DNA of 64,000 nucleotides from Eonycteris spelaea (lineage: Eukaryota > Chordata > Mammalia > Chiroptera > Pteropodidae). Below, in pieces: positions 35,920 to 48,200 of the stretch; position 1 is the first letter of the stretch; the number at the start of each line of letters is the position of its first letter. The notes under the pieces are model-generated. The model was not told where the DNA came from. It ran no database searches and worked only from the letters and a program-made list of their open reading frames with translations. Position numbers and translations under genes: made by a program. Location: contig PUFA01000057.1 in the NCBI GenBank assembly GCA_003508835.1, positions 6,646,501-6,710,500 on the forward strand. Direction: 5' to 3'.

Positions 35920-36085
35920 GTCAGCAGTTTTCAACCCTGGAGCCATTCGAAACATCTGGGAGCTTTTTAAAATACTTGAACCCAGCCCCATACCCAGAGG
36001 TTGGGATACAGTTAGTGCGACAGGGCTCCAGCATCCGTATTTATGTTTTCATCCTCAGCAGAGTTGTAGCGGAGGTGCCTGCAAA
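35920..36085 (+). mobile_element. MER5-type hAT-Charlie fragment
   Basis: 'cagcagttttcaaccctgga', 'acatctgggagctttttaaa' and 'tacccagaggttgggataca' match a hAT MITE start and body. The right terminus is decayed. Confidence 0.6.
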
Positions 36086-36856
36086 GTCATTAGCTCAGGC
36101 ACTGATGGAAGAGAAAAAGCACATTGTGAGACCAGCAGGGAATGTGTTACGTTAAAGGGCTTTAAAAATTACTAGCTTTCACTGTCTTATTTTATTTACG
36201 TGTTATACTAATCAATGTTCAAAAGTCTTGCTTATGTTCTCAGACCAAGCATTTAAGATTTAAGTACAAGAAAGCTTCAAAATGAAATATATATATTCAA
36301 GAAGATTCCATCTTATTAATTCAAAGTTAAGCACATTATCAAGCACTTTGGAGGGTGAGTTGTTATCAGTGTGTGATGGGTTTAGAAAATCACTAAATAA
36401 TTAAACAAACAGATGTAGTACTTGAAAGCTCTGATGATTAGGTTGACATCTTAATTCTGATGACAATTTTTGTTTCATCTTCTCCCTGCCCCAAAGTAAA
36501 CCATAAATCAAGGTTTACAAGGGCTTAGAGGATTTTTTCCACCTAACAAAGCCCCCCAAAAGATGTTGCAGAGTCTAGAGAAAGCTACTTTTAATGTGCT
36601 CCTACATTCAGCTGCTGATTCTCCCAGTGGCTTTTAGCAATTTTTCTTTTCAGTTTCCCCATCAGTGTAAATAGAAAAAAGCATCCCACCCCCATGGACG
36701 ACACCCACAGCAACAGGATCCTCTACCAAGTACATTCAAATCATAGAAAAGTCGTGCTCCCCGCCTCAGACATGTTTACATTCCAAAACAACACATCAAT
36801 TTACATAATATTATAGTGAGCAAACAGAAAATTATGAACTCCTAAGTAAAACCTAG
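36086..36856. other. Unassigned sequence
   Basis: No gene or family seen. Confidence 0.4.
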
Positions 36857-36952
36857 CTATATAGATGTAGATATAGATGATGATATAGATGATGATAATG
36901 ATATAGATATAGATGATAGATATATTTGATATAGATATAGATATAGATATAT
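36857..36952. repeat. (ATAGAT)n / (GATGAT)n simple repeat
   Basis: About 95 bases of ATAGAT and GATGAT units with interruptions. The antisense frame full of tyrosine and histidine is an artefact of it. Confidence 0.9.
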
Positions 36953-37617
36953 TGCTGGTGGGAATAATAATCTGAAGCGGAGGTCCTCAAACATTTTAAG
37001 CTCACAGTAACTTTTTCATGAAACCCCCTAGGCCAACAAGAATACTCCAAACTACTGTTGCTAGGTTTGAGTAACACGAATATTATATAAACATATAGGA
37101 GCCTTTTGAAAAAATAATACATACAGTTTTAAAAACATATTTTATTTATTCCTTAAATAAGTATCCTGAAATCAATTAAATATTAATGTGCTATTGGGCA
37201 CTCACAACTTTTCAAATCTTGGAATCAGGTTAGATAATACCACTTCACTTTCTGTACCACATTGATCTTCACATATTTTTTTAAATCATAGTAAACACTG
37301 AAAACTTAGCTTTGTAATTTATGATACTGAAAGGAATGAGCATGATCTAAGATTAAAAATATGAACTGCTTCAAGCTAGTCTCAACCTCTCTGAGCCTCA
37401 GTTTCTTCCATCCTGAAACAATAATAAAATAACTTGACATTACCATTGTAAAAAATGAGTGGCATAAAGTATAAAATGGTCTCTGAAAAAAAAAGCACTA
37501 TGATAGTAGGCACTCTTATTTCCAGTAATAAGTAATAAAATAAGTTGGAAAATATAAAATAAATGGAGTTAAAAAATTAAATAATAAGTCTTGAAAATTA
37601 TTATCATCCTTTAACTC
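36953..37617. other. Unassigned AT-rich sequence
   Basis: 'gaggtcctcaaacattttaa' at about 36,980 looks like the start of another hAT MITE, but no right end was found. The rest is AT-rich and unassigned. Confidence 0.35.
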
Positions 37618-37769
37618 TTGTCACTCAAAATGTGATCTGAAGACCAGCAGCTGCCGGGAGTGTGTTAGAAATGCAAATCTCAGCTCCACCTGAGCCTCAC
37701 TGAATAAAAATCTACATTTTAACAAGATATCCAGATTATTCATGTGCACGTTAAAGTTTGGGGACCATA
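37618..37769 (+). mobile_element. MER5A-like hAT-Charlie MITE
   Basis: 'tgtgatctgaagaccagcag', 'gtgttagaaatgcaaatctc', 'acattttaacaagatatcca' and 'cacgttaaagtttggggacc' follow MER5A from end to end, including a decayed right terminus. Confidence 0.75.
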
Positions 37770-37824
37770 GATTTAATTTATTTTTGTTATTTTATATTAG
37801 TTGTCATAGTAAAACTACTTATCC

Positions 37825-38780
37825 CAACCATAATGGAGTATAAACCAACAACATAAAGTTATCATGGAAATCTTTAAATGTTTGAAAATTAAATACATAC
37901 TTGTAAATAACCCATAAATTAAAGAAGAAATCACAAGGATTATTAGGAAATATCTTGAAACTGAATTAAAATTAAAATGCAAGTCAAAATTTGGAATGCA
38001 TTTAAACTAGTGCTTAGAGGAAAGCTTATAGCATTAAATTCTTACATTAGAAAAGAAGGATAGTCTCAAATTAATTACATAAGCTTCCACTTCAAGAACA
38101 TAGAAAGAGAAGAGTAAACCAAACCCACAGTAATCAGAAGGAAAAAAAGAGTAAAGATCAGAGCAAAAATCAATGAAATAGAAAACAAAAAATAGAAAAA
38201 TCAAAAAATGCACAAACTTGGTTCTTTGAAAATATCAACAAAATTAATAAATATTTAGCTAGATTGATCAAGAAAAAAATAGTAAAGAAGTAAACTCCCA
38301 ACATCGGAATGAAAGAGGATACATTGTTACATGCCCTACAGAAATCAAAAGGATTAAAAGGAATATTACATCTGTATGCCAACAACCAGATGAGTTGGAT
38401 AAAACAAATTTCTAGCAAAAAATTACCAAAACTGACTAACAAAGTAATATAAAATCTAAACAGATTAATATAAAGTAAAGACAATAAATTGGTAATTTTA
38501 AATCTGCACATACAAAGCGCAGGCCCTGCTGGCTTCACTGGTAAATTCTATCAAACATTTGATAAAAATAAGTGGGAAAATACAATGCTACACAAATTCT
38601 ATTAAAAAATAGAAGAGGAAAAACAATTTCCAACTCATTTTATTAGGTCAGTATTAGTCTGACACCAAAGTCAATGATATCAAGGAAAGACTACAGACAA
38701 ATATCCCTCGTGAACACTACACAAAAATCCTTAATAAAATATTAGCAAGTCAAATCCAACAACATATAAAAAGGAATAGT
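37825..38780 (+). mobile_element. L1 ORF2 middle fragment
   Basis: Sense ORF2 words: 'ttaaagaagaaatcacaagg', 'gcttagaggaaagcttatag', 'gcacaaacttggttctttga', 'ctggcttcactggtaaattc', 'atccttaataaaatattagc'. It covers the region between endonuclease and reverse transcriptase. Stops in every frame; no 3' end. Confidence 0.8.
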
Positions 38781-39059
38781 GGTTGCTTATACCTTAACCA
38801 TTTCCAGAGTTGCAACAAATTGATTCTGACAGTTTTGACTCATTTTTTCAGTGTTTTCTCTGGAGGGACAGGTCCTTGGAGATGCCTACTCCGCCATTTT
38901 TAATGATGTCATTGTCTTGATGACTTCTTGACAGTAACTCATGAGAGATCTTGATCCAGAACCATCCAGCTAAGCCACTCCCAAATTCATAACCCACAGA
39001 AACTGCAAAGTTTTGAGATAATAAATGTTTACTATTTTAGGCCAAATTCACATTAGGTT
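38781..39059 (+). mobile_element. MLT1-type LTR 3' fragment
   Basis: At about 38,920-39,035, 'accatccagctaagccactc' then 'ttgagataataaatgtttac' is the 3' end of an MLT1-like LTR on the + strand. The piece before it ('gcctactccgccatttttaa') looks like an antisense L1 5' end. Confidence 0.55.
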
Positions 39060-40104
39060 TCACTCTTTAACAGTTTAGAATTAAAGGTTTTAACAAATGT
39101 ATAATGTCACGTATCCATCATTACCATTTCAAAGAGAATAGTTTTACAGCCCTAAATATATCCTATATCCTACCAATTTATCCCCACCAAACCTCTGAGA
39201 ACCTCTGATCTTCTTGTCTCTATATTTTGCTTTTTCCAGAATGTCATATAGTTGGAATCATATAGTATGCAGCCTTTTCCAGACTGGATTCTTACATATA
39301 GCAATATACGTTTAAGTTTCCTTCATGTCTATTTGTGGCTTGATAGCTCATTTCTTTTTATTGCTGAATAATATGCCATTGTGTGGAGATACCACAATAT
39401 GTATATTTAGTCATCTATTGAAAGTCGTCTTAATTGCTTTCAATTTTATTGATTATGAATAAAGCTGGTATACATGTTTTATGTGCAGGCTTTTTGTGAA
39501 CATGTTTTTAGCTCATTTGAGTAAATACCTGGAAGTGTATGGCTGAATCATATGGTAAGAATGTATTTAGTTTTGTAAGAAACAGTCAGACTACCTTCCA
39601 AAGTGACTGTACAATGATGAGGGTTTCTGTTGCTCCACATCCTTGCCATCAGTTTGTGTTGTCAGTGTTTCAGATTTTAGCCACTCTATCAGGTCTGTAC
39701 GGATATCTTGTTTTCATTTACAATTCCCCAGTAATGTATGATGTTGGGTATTTTTTCATACACAAATAACTCTTTAAACTCAACAATAAGAAAACAGAGA
39801 ACTTAACTTTTTAAATTGCAAAATATCTAAACAGACATCTCATCAAAGAAGATAACAGATGAAAAATAAGCATATGAAAGGATATTCAACATCATACATC
39901 ACTAGGAAATTGTAAATTAATACAATAGTAAGAATCCTCTATAGCTATGTGTTTTGTATAGATTTTCTCCCAGGCCTGTAACTTCGTTTCTCTCTCTTAA
40001 CAGTGTCTTTTTGCAGAGCAATTTTTCATTTTAATAACCCCAATTTATCAATTTCTTCTTTCATAGATTGAGCTTTTGGTGTTGTATCTAAGTCACTGCC
40101 AAAT
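39060..40104 (-). mobile_element. Old L1 3' part (antisense) with an internal inverted segment
   Basis: 39,070-39,750 and 39,936-40,104 are antisense L1 ORF2/3' UTR in the proper order ('gctgaataatatgccattgt', 'ttctcccaggcctgtaactt', 'gagcttttggtgttgtatct'). Between them 39,757-39,935 reads in sense ('tctaaacagacatctcatca', 'gcatatgaaaggatattcaa'). Confidence 0.8.
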
Positions 40105-40202
40105 ACTTAGCATAATGACCTCAAGCTCTACCTATGTTGTTGCAAATAGCAGAATTTCCTTTTTTTTTTTTACAGCTAAATAATAGTCCAGTGTGTGTGT
40201 GT

Positions 40203-40242
<40 letters not shown>

Positions 40243-42860
40243 TTACATTTTCTTTCTCCATTCACCCATCAATGGACACTTAGGTGTTTCCATGTCTTGG
40301 CTATTGTGAATAATACTGTAATGAATGTGGGAATGCAGGTATCTGTACAAGATCCTATTTTCATTTCCTTTGGATACATATCCAGAAGTGAGATCGCTGA
40401 ATCATATGGTAGTTCTCTTTTTAACTTTTGGAGGAACCGTCATACCATTTTCCACAGTGGCTGCACCAATTTCCATTCCCACCAATAACGAGTTACCCTT
40501 GTTGCACCATCTAGTGTTGAACTATCTTTGCATTCTGGGGATAAATCCCATTTGATAATGGTGTTTGATCCTTTTAACATATTGTTGAATTTGGTTTGCT
40601 AATATTTTGTTGAGAATTTTTACATCTATGTACATCAGAATATTGCTCTGTAGTTTTCTTTTCTTATAGTGACCTTATCTGGCTTTGATATCAAGGTAAT
40701 GTTAGCCTCATAAAATGAATGTGAAAGTATTCCCTCCCCTTCAGTTTTTTGGAAGTTTAGAAAGTACTGGCTAATCTTTTAAATGTTTGGTAAAATTCAT
40801 CAGTGAAGCCATCTGATCCTGGGAGGTTTTTAATTACTGATTTAATCTCCTAAATTGTTACTGGTCTGTTCAGATTTTCTATTTTTTCATGATTTAGTCT
40901 TGCTGGTTGTATGCTGCTAAAAATATGTTGATTTCCTCTAAGTTGTTTAATTTGTTGGCATATAATTGTTCATAACAGTATCTTATGATCTTTTGTATTT
41001 CTGTGTTATCTGTTGTAATGTCTCTTCTTTCATTTATAATTTTATTGAGTACTCTCTTGTTTTTTCTTGGTAAATCTAGCTAAAGTTTTGTCAATTTTGT
41101 TTATCATTTTAAAAACCAACTCTAAATTTCACTGATCTTTTCTATTGTTTTTCTATTTTCTATTTAATTTATTTCTGCTCTGATCTTTGTTATCTCCTTA
41201 CATCTGCCAATTATGCCTTGGTTTGTCCTTTGGTTTTCTAGTTCTTTGGGTGTATATTTAGGTTGTTTATTTGAGATCTTTCTCACTTTTTAATGTAGGC
41301 ATTTATCACTATAAACTTCCCTCTTAGAACTGCTTTTGCTTTGTGCCATATGTTTTGATATGTTGTGTTTCCATTTTCATTTGTTTCAAGATATTTTTTG
41401 ATTTTGTCTTTTAGACATTGATTGTTCAGGTCTGTGTTGTTTAATTTCCACATATTTGTGAACTTTCCAGTTTTTCTTCTGTTATTGATTTCTAGTTTTA
41501 TACTATTGTGGCTGGAAAAGATACTTGGTATGATTTCAACTTTTAAAAGTTGCTGAGACTTGCTTTGTTACCTAACAAGTTGTTTTGTGAGCTAACAAAT
41601 GATCTAAGTTCTATGTGTGCTTGATAAGAGTGTGTATTCTGCTGCTTCTCTGTGGAATGTTCTGTATGTGTCTGTTGTCCATTTGGTCTAAAGTTAGTTC
41701 AGGTTTGATGTTTCCTTATTGATTTAAAGTCTGGATGATATATCCATTGTGAAAAGTGGGGATACTGAACTCTATGCTATTATTGTATTACCTATTTTCC
41801 TTTCAGATCTGTTAGTGTTTATTGTATCTAGGTGTTCTGATGTTGGATGTACATATATTTATAATTGTCATATCATCTTGACCATCATTATATAATTACC
41901 TTTGTCTCCTGTTATAGTTTTTGACTTACTGTCTGTTTTGTTTGATATTAGCTAGCCCTGCTCTCTTTTGGTTTCCCTTTATAAGTAATATTTTTTTCCA
42001 TTCTTTCAGTTTGAGCCTAAGTGTGTCCTTAAAGCTGAGGTGTCTCTTGTAGGCAGAATACAGTTGAGTCTTTTTTTTTTAATCCAGTCACTCTATGCCT
42101 TTTGATTGAAGAACTTAATTAATTTATATTTAAAGTAATTATTGATATGTAAGGACTTTCTAATGCCATCTTATTTATCGTTTTCTGGCTGTTTCTTTTG
42201 TTCATTTCTCCTTCTCTTGCTATCTTCCTTGGTAATATAATGATAATTTTCCATAGTGATATATTATTATTTCTTTCTCTTTATTGTGTGTGTATCTACC
42301 ATAGATTTTTTTTTTTTTGCTTTGTGATTACCTTGAGGTTTATGTAAAACATCTCGTAGGTATAATGATTTGTTTTAAGCTGATAACTTAACTTTGAAGA
42401 CATACAAAATTTCTACCCTTTTACTCCATGCCCATATTTAGGTTTTCAATGTCACAATTTACAGCTTTTTATACTGTATATACATTAACAAATTATTGTG
42501 GCTATAGCTATATTTAATATTTCTGTTTTTAAGCCTTAATCTAGAGTTAAGTGATTAAAATACCATCCTTACAGAACTAGAACTCCCACTAGGGTAGCCC
42601 CTTTCAAGCCAGGGAGCTCCTCTTGGCACTGAGCAGTGCAAGCCTGGGGGATGGGATGGTGCAGCAAAATGAAGCTGTCCTTCCTACTCTTTTTGTAAAG
42701 TTCTCAGATTTTATGTTCCACTCTGTTGCTAAAGCTTTTTAAGTAAACTCCTGAACTCTCCCAGAGCTATTTTCATTCATGGATAGTTGTCTAATTGTTG
42801 ATCTTTGTTAGGGAATGAAGGCCGGGATCTCCTGCTCCACAATTTTGGTTACCTATACAT
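40105..42860 (-). mobile_element. Old L1 (antisense) reaching its 5' end, internally deleted
   Basis: It begins in the ORF2 C-terminus in reverse ('tcaatggacacttaggtgtt', 'cacagtggctgcaccaattt'). At about 40,505 it jumps to mid-ORF2 ('gttgaactatctttgcattc'), runs through ORF2 to its N-terminus (about 42,110), and ends in 5' sequence near 42,860 ('ggaatgaaggccgggatctc'). Roughly 2 kb of ORF2 is missing at the jump. All frames are broken. Confidence 0.8.
40191..40242. repeat. (TG)n microsatellite
   Basis: About 25 TG units with one GG interruption, inside an L1. Confidence 0.95.
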
Positions 42861-43344
42861 ATACTTTTAAAGAAAACAAATATTCCTACTGATTTTTTCA
42901 CTTAATAAATCATAAACATAGGGATTTAACTTCAGATAAAATTCAATAGGTATTTGCATCCTTGTTATATATTACAATACACAAGTAGAATAGAGAAAAA
43001 AATGACTAGTGTGTAGGTAGCAAAAAATCTAAATCCTCACACAAATTTGATCCTCGACCTGCTGTGGATTAGGGTAAGTGATCTCAATGTGCCATATTAG
43101 TATTTTTAGTGCCTATTTTATAGTGTTTTTAAAAGGCTTAATTAAGAACATTAAAGTAATTATATTACTTATCCCTTAATTTCTCTTTCTGTATAATCAT
43201 TATAGGGCAGAATATCTTTCTCAGGGCATGATAAAAGATAAACAAAAGATAGATAATAATGCAAGATATAAAATACCCAAAAAGTTAGGTTTCAAACTTC
43301 AAACTTAAGATTTCATTCTCATCTTAGAATTTACTCGGGGAAGC
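42861..43344. other. Unassigned AT-rich sequence
   Basis: No gene or named repeat. Confidence 0.4.
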
Positions 43345-43447
43345 AAGAAGATGCAGTTAAAAGAGTAGCTTTTGCACAGATACCTGTATTTACATCCAAG
43401 CTTGGTCCCAACAACTAGCTGGCACCATCGGCATGTTTCTTAACCCA
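43345..43447 (+). repeat. MIR SINE, first half (split)
   Basis: 'gcagttaaaagagtagcttt' and 'aacaactagctggcaccatc' followed by 'catgtttcttaaccc' are MIR landmarks on the + strand. It continues at 43,716. Confidence 0.55.
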
Positions 43448-43715
43448 TCAATGTAAAGGATTCTATAGCTGGTCTGGATCTCCTGTGCTACTATGTACGA
43501 AGGTCCATTTCCTGTGGATGACTGGGAGTTGCATAAATGTCCAGGGCTTACTGATGAGCAGTTTTCATTCTAGCAGCTAAAGGCTGCAGATGCCCCATGT
43601 GCTCAGATGAGGAGAGCTCTACCCCAATATGGCAGGAGTATCAGCTTTCCCTGGACAGTACATCATTTTTTTGTGAAAGAAGAATACTCTTTTTTTGTTG
43701 TTTATTTCCTTCACC
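43448..43715. other. Insertion of unknown origin inside a MIR
   Basis: About 270 bases separate two halves of one MIR. The edges carry similar words (TTTCTTAACCC and TTTCCTTCACC), as a decayed target duplication would. No family recognised, no coding frame, and no A-rich tail at either end. Confidence 0.4.
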
Positions 43716-43825
43716 TAGGTCTCAATTTCCTCATCAATGAAATGGAGATAATAATCCTCATTTGTCAGGATGATTGTGAGGAGTAAGATAGTGCTTGTCA
43801 TAGAATGGGTGATCAGTAAGTAGAT
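43716..43825 (+). repeat. MIR SINE, second half (split)
   Basis: 'gtctcaatttcctcatcaat', 'tcatttgtcaggatgattgt' and 'gaggagtaagatagtgcttg' finish the MIR. Confidence 0.6.
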
Positions 43826-44396
43826 TAATAAGTGATGGGTTCAGGCTTATTATCATATAACTTGATTAGGGACACCTAGTAACCCAGGGTTGGTTACAAA
43901 TGCTTGCTGAGAGACACATGCCCACAACCCACCTTTGGCGAAAGCTCAGCGTTCTCTCAGCAGTGGTCTTCCCCAAAGGCCAGCCCAAACATTAAGGCAT
44001 CTGATACTTCTGCCACAGAAGAGTTTCTGCAGAGAATGACCTCTATAGCTGTGCTGTTACCACTGCAGACTTCAGGTAGCAGACTAGAGGTACAGAGTAA
44101 GTGATGATGCTCTAGTGGGAAGTTTGCGAAGAAGTGAAAAGTGGAATGGATGGGATTGATGTAGGTCCCTTTTTTCAAGGTCCCTTTGGAGAAGACTGAG
44201 CTGGTCTTATCCAAGTCTGCCTTCTGAATAACCCACAGTACTGGGAGCTGTTGCTTGACTTCCAAGCTTTCAGTTAGCCTATGTGCCATTCATATACCTT
44301 TGAGGATTATAGAGAAGGACAGGATGAGATTCTGACATACTCTCTCCCCTTCTAATATTTACAGAGAGTAAAAGCTGGATCTTTCTGGAAGGTCAG
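43826..44396. other. Unassigned sequence
   Basis: A 110-codon minus-strand frame (43,957-44,289) has no recognisable domain, no retrocopy signs and no neighbouring exon. Taken as chance. Confidence 0.4.
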
Positions 44397-44897
44397 TGTG
44401 GTAGCTTTAAAATTAAGTCCACAAATTTTTTTGAAATGCCTCCTCTCAAAAGATAGACTTAATCTCCTCAGTGTCCCCTGCCCTTGAATGTGGGCTGTAT
44501 CTAGAGACTTGCTCCTAATGACCAGAATATGGTAGAAGTGATGGCCTGTCACTTTTGAGATCAGATTATACAATTTCTCCCTGGCTCTCTCCTTTCTCAC
44601 CTTTGGAACCCAGCCACAATGTTGTAAAGGAAATCAGGCCACATGCTGAGGGAATGTGTGGCTGTTTCATCAGTAGCACCAGTTAGGTCCTCAGCCTATG
44701 GCCAGCATTAACCACCAGACATCAGTAAATGAGCCTTCAGATGATTCCAGCCCCAAATCTTTGAGTCTGATAAACCATTCCCATTGTGTCCTGTCTGAAT
44801 CCCTATCCCCAGAAACTGTGAGAAATAAATTACTGTTTCTTTAAGCCATCAAGGTTTGGTGTAACTGGCTATGCAGGAATAGATAGCCAATACAGCC
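44397..44897 (+). mobile_element. MLT1-type LTR (ERVL-MaLR)
   Basis: 'cttgaatgtgggctgtatct', 'agacttgctcctaatgacca', 'cagaaactgtgagaaataaa' and 'tttaagccatcaaggtttgg' appear in LTR order on the + strand, with an AATAAA signal in the third block. Nearly complete and diverged. Confidence 0.7.
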
Positions 44898-45056
44898 AGT
44901 TTGTTGTGAGAAGTTAGAACATCTTTAAAGCAATTCCATGATCAGACCTGTGTAATGATATTTAAACATAGGCTGCAGATGACTGTCATCCATTTATTTT
45001 CCAAAGGCATTGAAGGTCTAGACAAGAAAATCATTTTTCAGTTTGATAAGGTAAAA

Positions 45057-45205
45057 CAGTGATTCTCAAAAGGGTATCATTCCTAGAAGGCATTTTGGAA
45101 ATTTGTGGAAGCGTGGTTGAATGTAGAGCCAGGGGTTCTAGATATGCAGGAATGTGCAAGGCAGTCCTGAAAAATAAAGGATTAGCTCATATCCCACACA
45201 GCCTT
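45057..45205 (+). mobile_element. MER20-like hAT MITE
   Basis: It starts CAGTGATTCTCAAAAGGGTA, then 'aaggcattttggaaatttgt', 'gccaggggttctagatatgc' and 'ggaatgtgcaaggcagtcct', the order of MER20. The right inverted terminus is lost. Confidence 0.65.
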
Positions 45206-48200
45206 CAACAAGTCTTTGTTTCCTGGCTTCTGTTAGTCAACGTGAGGCCCTGAGAGGAAAGGGGAGGGTGGTGGGAGAGAGGTCAGGATACCTACTATGT
45301 TGTTTTCCTCCCTGCCCAGCAGTGGATCGGCAGTGGCTCAGTTCCTTTGCCCGTGGCTACAGCTCTGATGGGGGACCCTCTCATTCAACTCCATGACTCA
45401 CTGAGTTCCATCAATTGCTGCCATCCCTTGAACTTTCTGGAATCACTAGCCCCTCAAGAGCCTCAACCTGCCTATACATCTGTTAAGCCTCAAGCCTGCC
45501 TATACATCCATGAAACATTCTTCGCTTTCTCCTTCAAGCATGTCATCTGTTTCACATCAGGGCACCTGTTGATCCTTCATATGTTCACCATTTCTCCTCT
45601 TTATAAGTAATTCATCCCAACATGTTATCCCTGCTTATGTTAAGATTATTTCCTTTTTTCTCTCATCATATGTAAATAACTCTGGCCTATCTTATCTGAT
45701 ATTTTTTTCTATCCTCCACCTTTTTTATTTTTCTGTACTCTTCATCTGGAATGTATTCTAAACTACTTGCTTACTTTGAAATCCAAACTTAATCGTCAAA
45801 AGTAGTTATAATATTAACTTCTTCACACAAGTGCAAGCATTTGCAATTTTGTTATGTTTTCTAGTGTTGTCATGCTATAGCAACTACAAATTGAAATACA
45901 TATTACATATTATTTCTTTATAAATTACTTTTCTTCTACTTCTTTATATTATAATATGGAATGTATATAATGTATCTATATGATGTATGTATATATACAT
46001 ATACAGTATAAATTGGGTATATCTATTTAATTATATATGTTTAGGTAAGGCATGTTATCTGTAAATTTCATTTCCAGACAATAAGGATTTACCTAATAGT
46101 AATTATAACAGGGAAGTTGTTAGACCTCACAGAGTTGAGGACCTCTGACATATGCATTCCACAGTGTTAGAAAAAGATTTAAAAATGTCCTTCATGATAT
46201 TGACCTTGACTACACCACAGACCCCTTGAGTAACCTATAATTTTGTGGCCTTCTAGAGAATGGCAATCAATCAACCCACGAAAAGGACTCCTGAGTGCAA
46301 AAAGCTCTTGTTTGAGCCCCTTCCCCTATGAATGATCCAGAAATATGGTTGGAATTCTTAAACCCACCTAACTACCTGAAAGCCTCAGAATTGCTCAAGC
46401 TGTTGAAGTCAAAGTCTCCCAGTGTAGAAATAGACAATGTGTCTTCCTTGGCCTATATATACTTATCCTGTCCTTTATTTTCTAAGACATTGGAAATATA
46501 CACCAACCTAGAATACAGTGGCGTAGGCAATGTCATGAGGACCCCTGAAGTAGATTGCAAGAATAATCACAATGGGACACACAGTGCCTCTTGGAGAGAA
46601 CTGGGTGTTAAAGGTGGCTGTAAGGGAAATACATCATTATAACACATCATCTAACACATTGACTGGCATTCTTAATTCTCTTATCCTTCTATTTCTCATA
46701 AAAACTCCATTGTGATCTCCTTTAGAAAACTGCTGGTTATAATGAAACCAGACAGAGATGAAGTACATAAGAGCAGATTGCACTAAAAACAATTAGACTC
46801 TTTACTGCTATAATCGTTGTGGCTTCATAATATCATCTTTCAAGGAGCTAAGAACCATTTGCAGACATGACCTCATTTATCTATATGACAACATATCCAT
46901 AAGTAGGGTATTATCATTCCATTGAGATCAGCTGGAAAACTGGCCATAAAGATGAGACTAGAAACTTAGTGCTACAGTTTTCACTTTAGTTCTGGACCTG
47001 TTAGAGCTTGTTGACACTAGCTGCAAGGAGCATGATACATTTGGAAAAACGCATATGCATGTTGCCATCCAAATATGAAAACAGCATCATCGAATCCTGG
47101 GCCTGAAACACTCTCTAGAAAAGGAAACAAAAAAGATGTCACTAAAAGAAACTGTACAATATCTCTAGCTACACATATACCAAAAGCTTGGGCCTTCCAA
47201 GTGTCACGCCATGAAAATAAAAAAAGGAAAAGATGTATAAATTAAAAAATAAAAAGATGAATTTCTGTTAACGAAAATAGTGGCAGATGAAGGAGGAAGT
47301 TTCCTTCTGGAGCCCTCCTCCTAGAGGTGTTTAACAATACTCACACATGGAGGGAATCAAGATAGAGGAAGAGATACATAGAAATAACACATGTGATAGG
47401 TTTTGAACCCTATGTGGTTGACATAAAAATTCAACCTTGAGCTAAAAATATCCCAGTCTATAATTAATAAAAGCTATTTTCTGAATCAGAAAAGTTAGAA
47501 CTATAATAGAATAGAACACAGTTTTAAATTAAAATTGAAAGTATCTCTTTAATGTATTGAGTTCGGTTTTCACCTAGCCCGGAATGCAAAGCTGTGTGAG
47601 CCCACCCTTCCAGATTTCAGAGCACCTTGTGGAGTGAGATGGGGCACTAGACCAGGCTTGAGGGATGGGCACTGTACATTGCATAAACCACAGTTCTTAA
47701 GCTCGAACCTTCATTATAGAGCCAACCCAGAAGACCATAAACCCCTTTCTTGAGCTCACACCTGCTTATATATGAATTTGCTTGATAAGACTGTTTCTTT
47801 TTTTTCTTTTTTTCTTGCCATTTCTGGAGCCAGCTTGTGTCCCTTTGTGATGTGTACCTCAGCATGGTCAGAGAATTATCTGATCGAAATTTTGCACCAA
47901 CAGAATGTTAAAGACCTTTCTACGCTCACTACATTGACAGGAATATTTCTTTACTTTGTCTTTTCCCCAATGAGACTGTGGGCATTTTTGGATGCAGATG
48001 CAAGGTTCCTCTCCTTTGAATCCCAGAAACCTGGCTGAGCAGGACCAGTAAGCTTCAACACTCGTCTGTTAGCTGTCTATATGTTAGAGCATGTTATTAA
48101 ACTAACATAAATATATAGCTAATATATTAAAGTAACAAAGATAATGAATATATTTGTGAGAGATATATTTATTTTTAAAATTAATCTACTTAAATTTTAT

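Noticed and set aside
35792..36175. 127-codon + strand frame
   Set aside because: It crosses a MER5-type DNA transposon fragment and has no motif.
36857..36952. CRISPR-like regular repeat
   Set aside because: Units are six bases with no spacers; it is a simple repeat in a mammalian genome.
38170..38538. 122-codon minus-strand frame rich in Phe, Leu and Ile, like a membrane protein
   Set aside because: It is the antisense of A-rich L1 ORF2, which always gives hydrophobic false frames.
43957..44289. 110-codon minus-strand frame with mixed composition
   Set aside because: No recognisable domain, no splice or retrocopy signs, and no same-frame extension; weaker than the 5.6 and 17.4 kb cases.
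47772..48038. 88-codon frame with a hydrophobic start
   Set aside because: The hydrophobic part comes from T runs; no family, no cleavage context, no homologous feature nearby.
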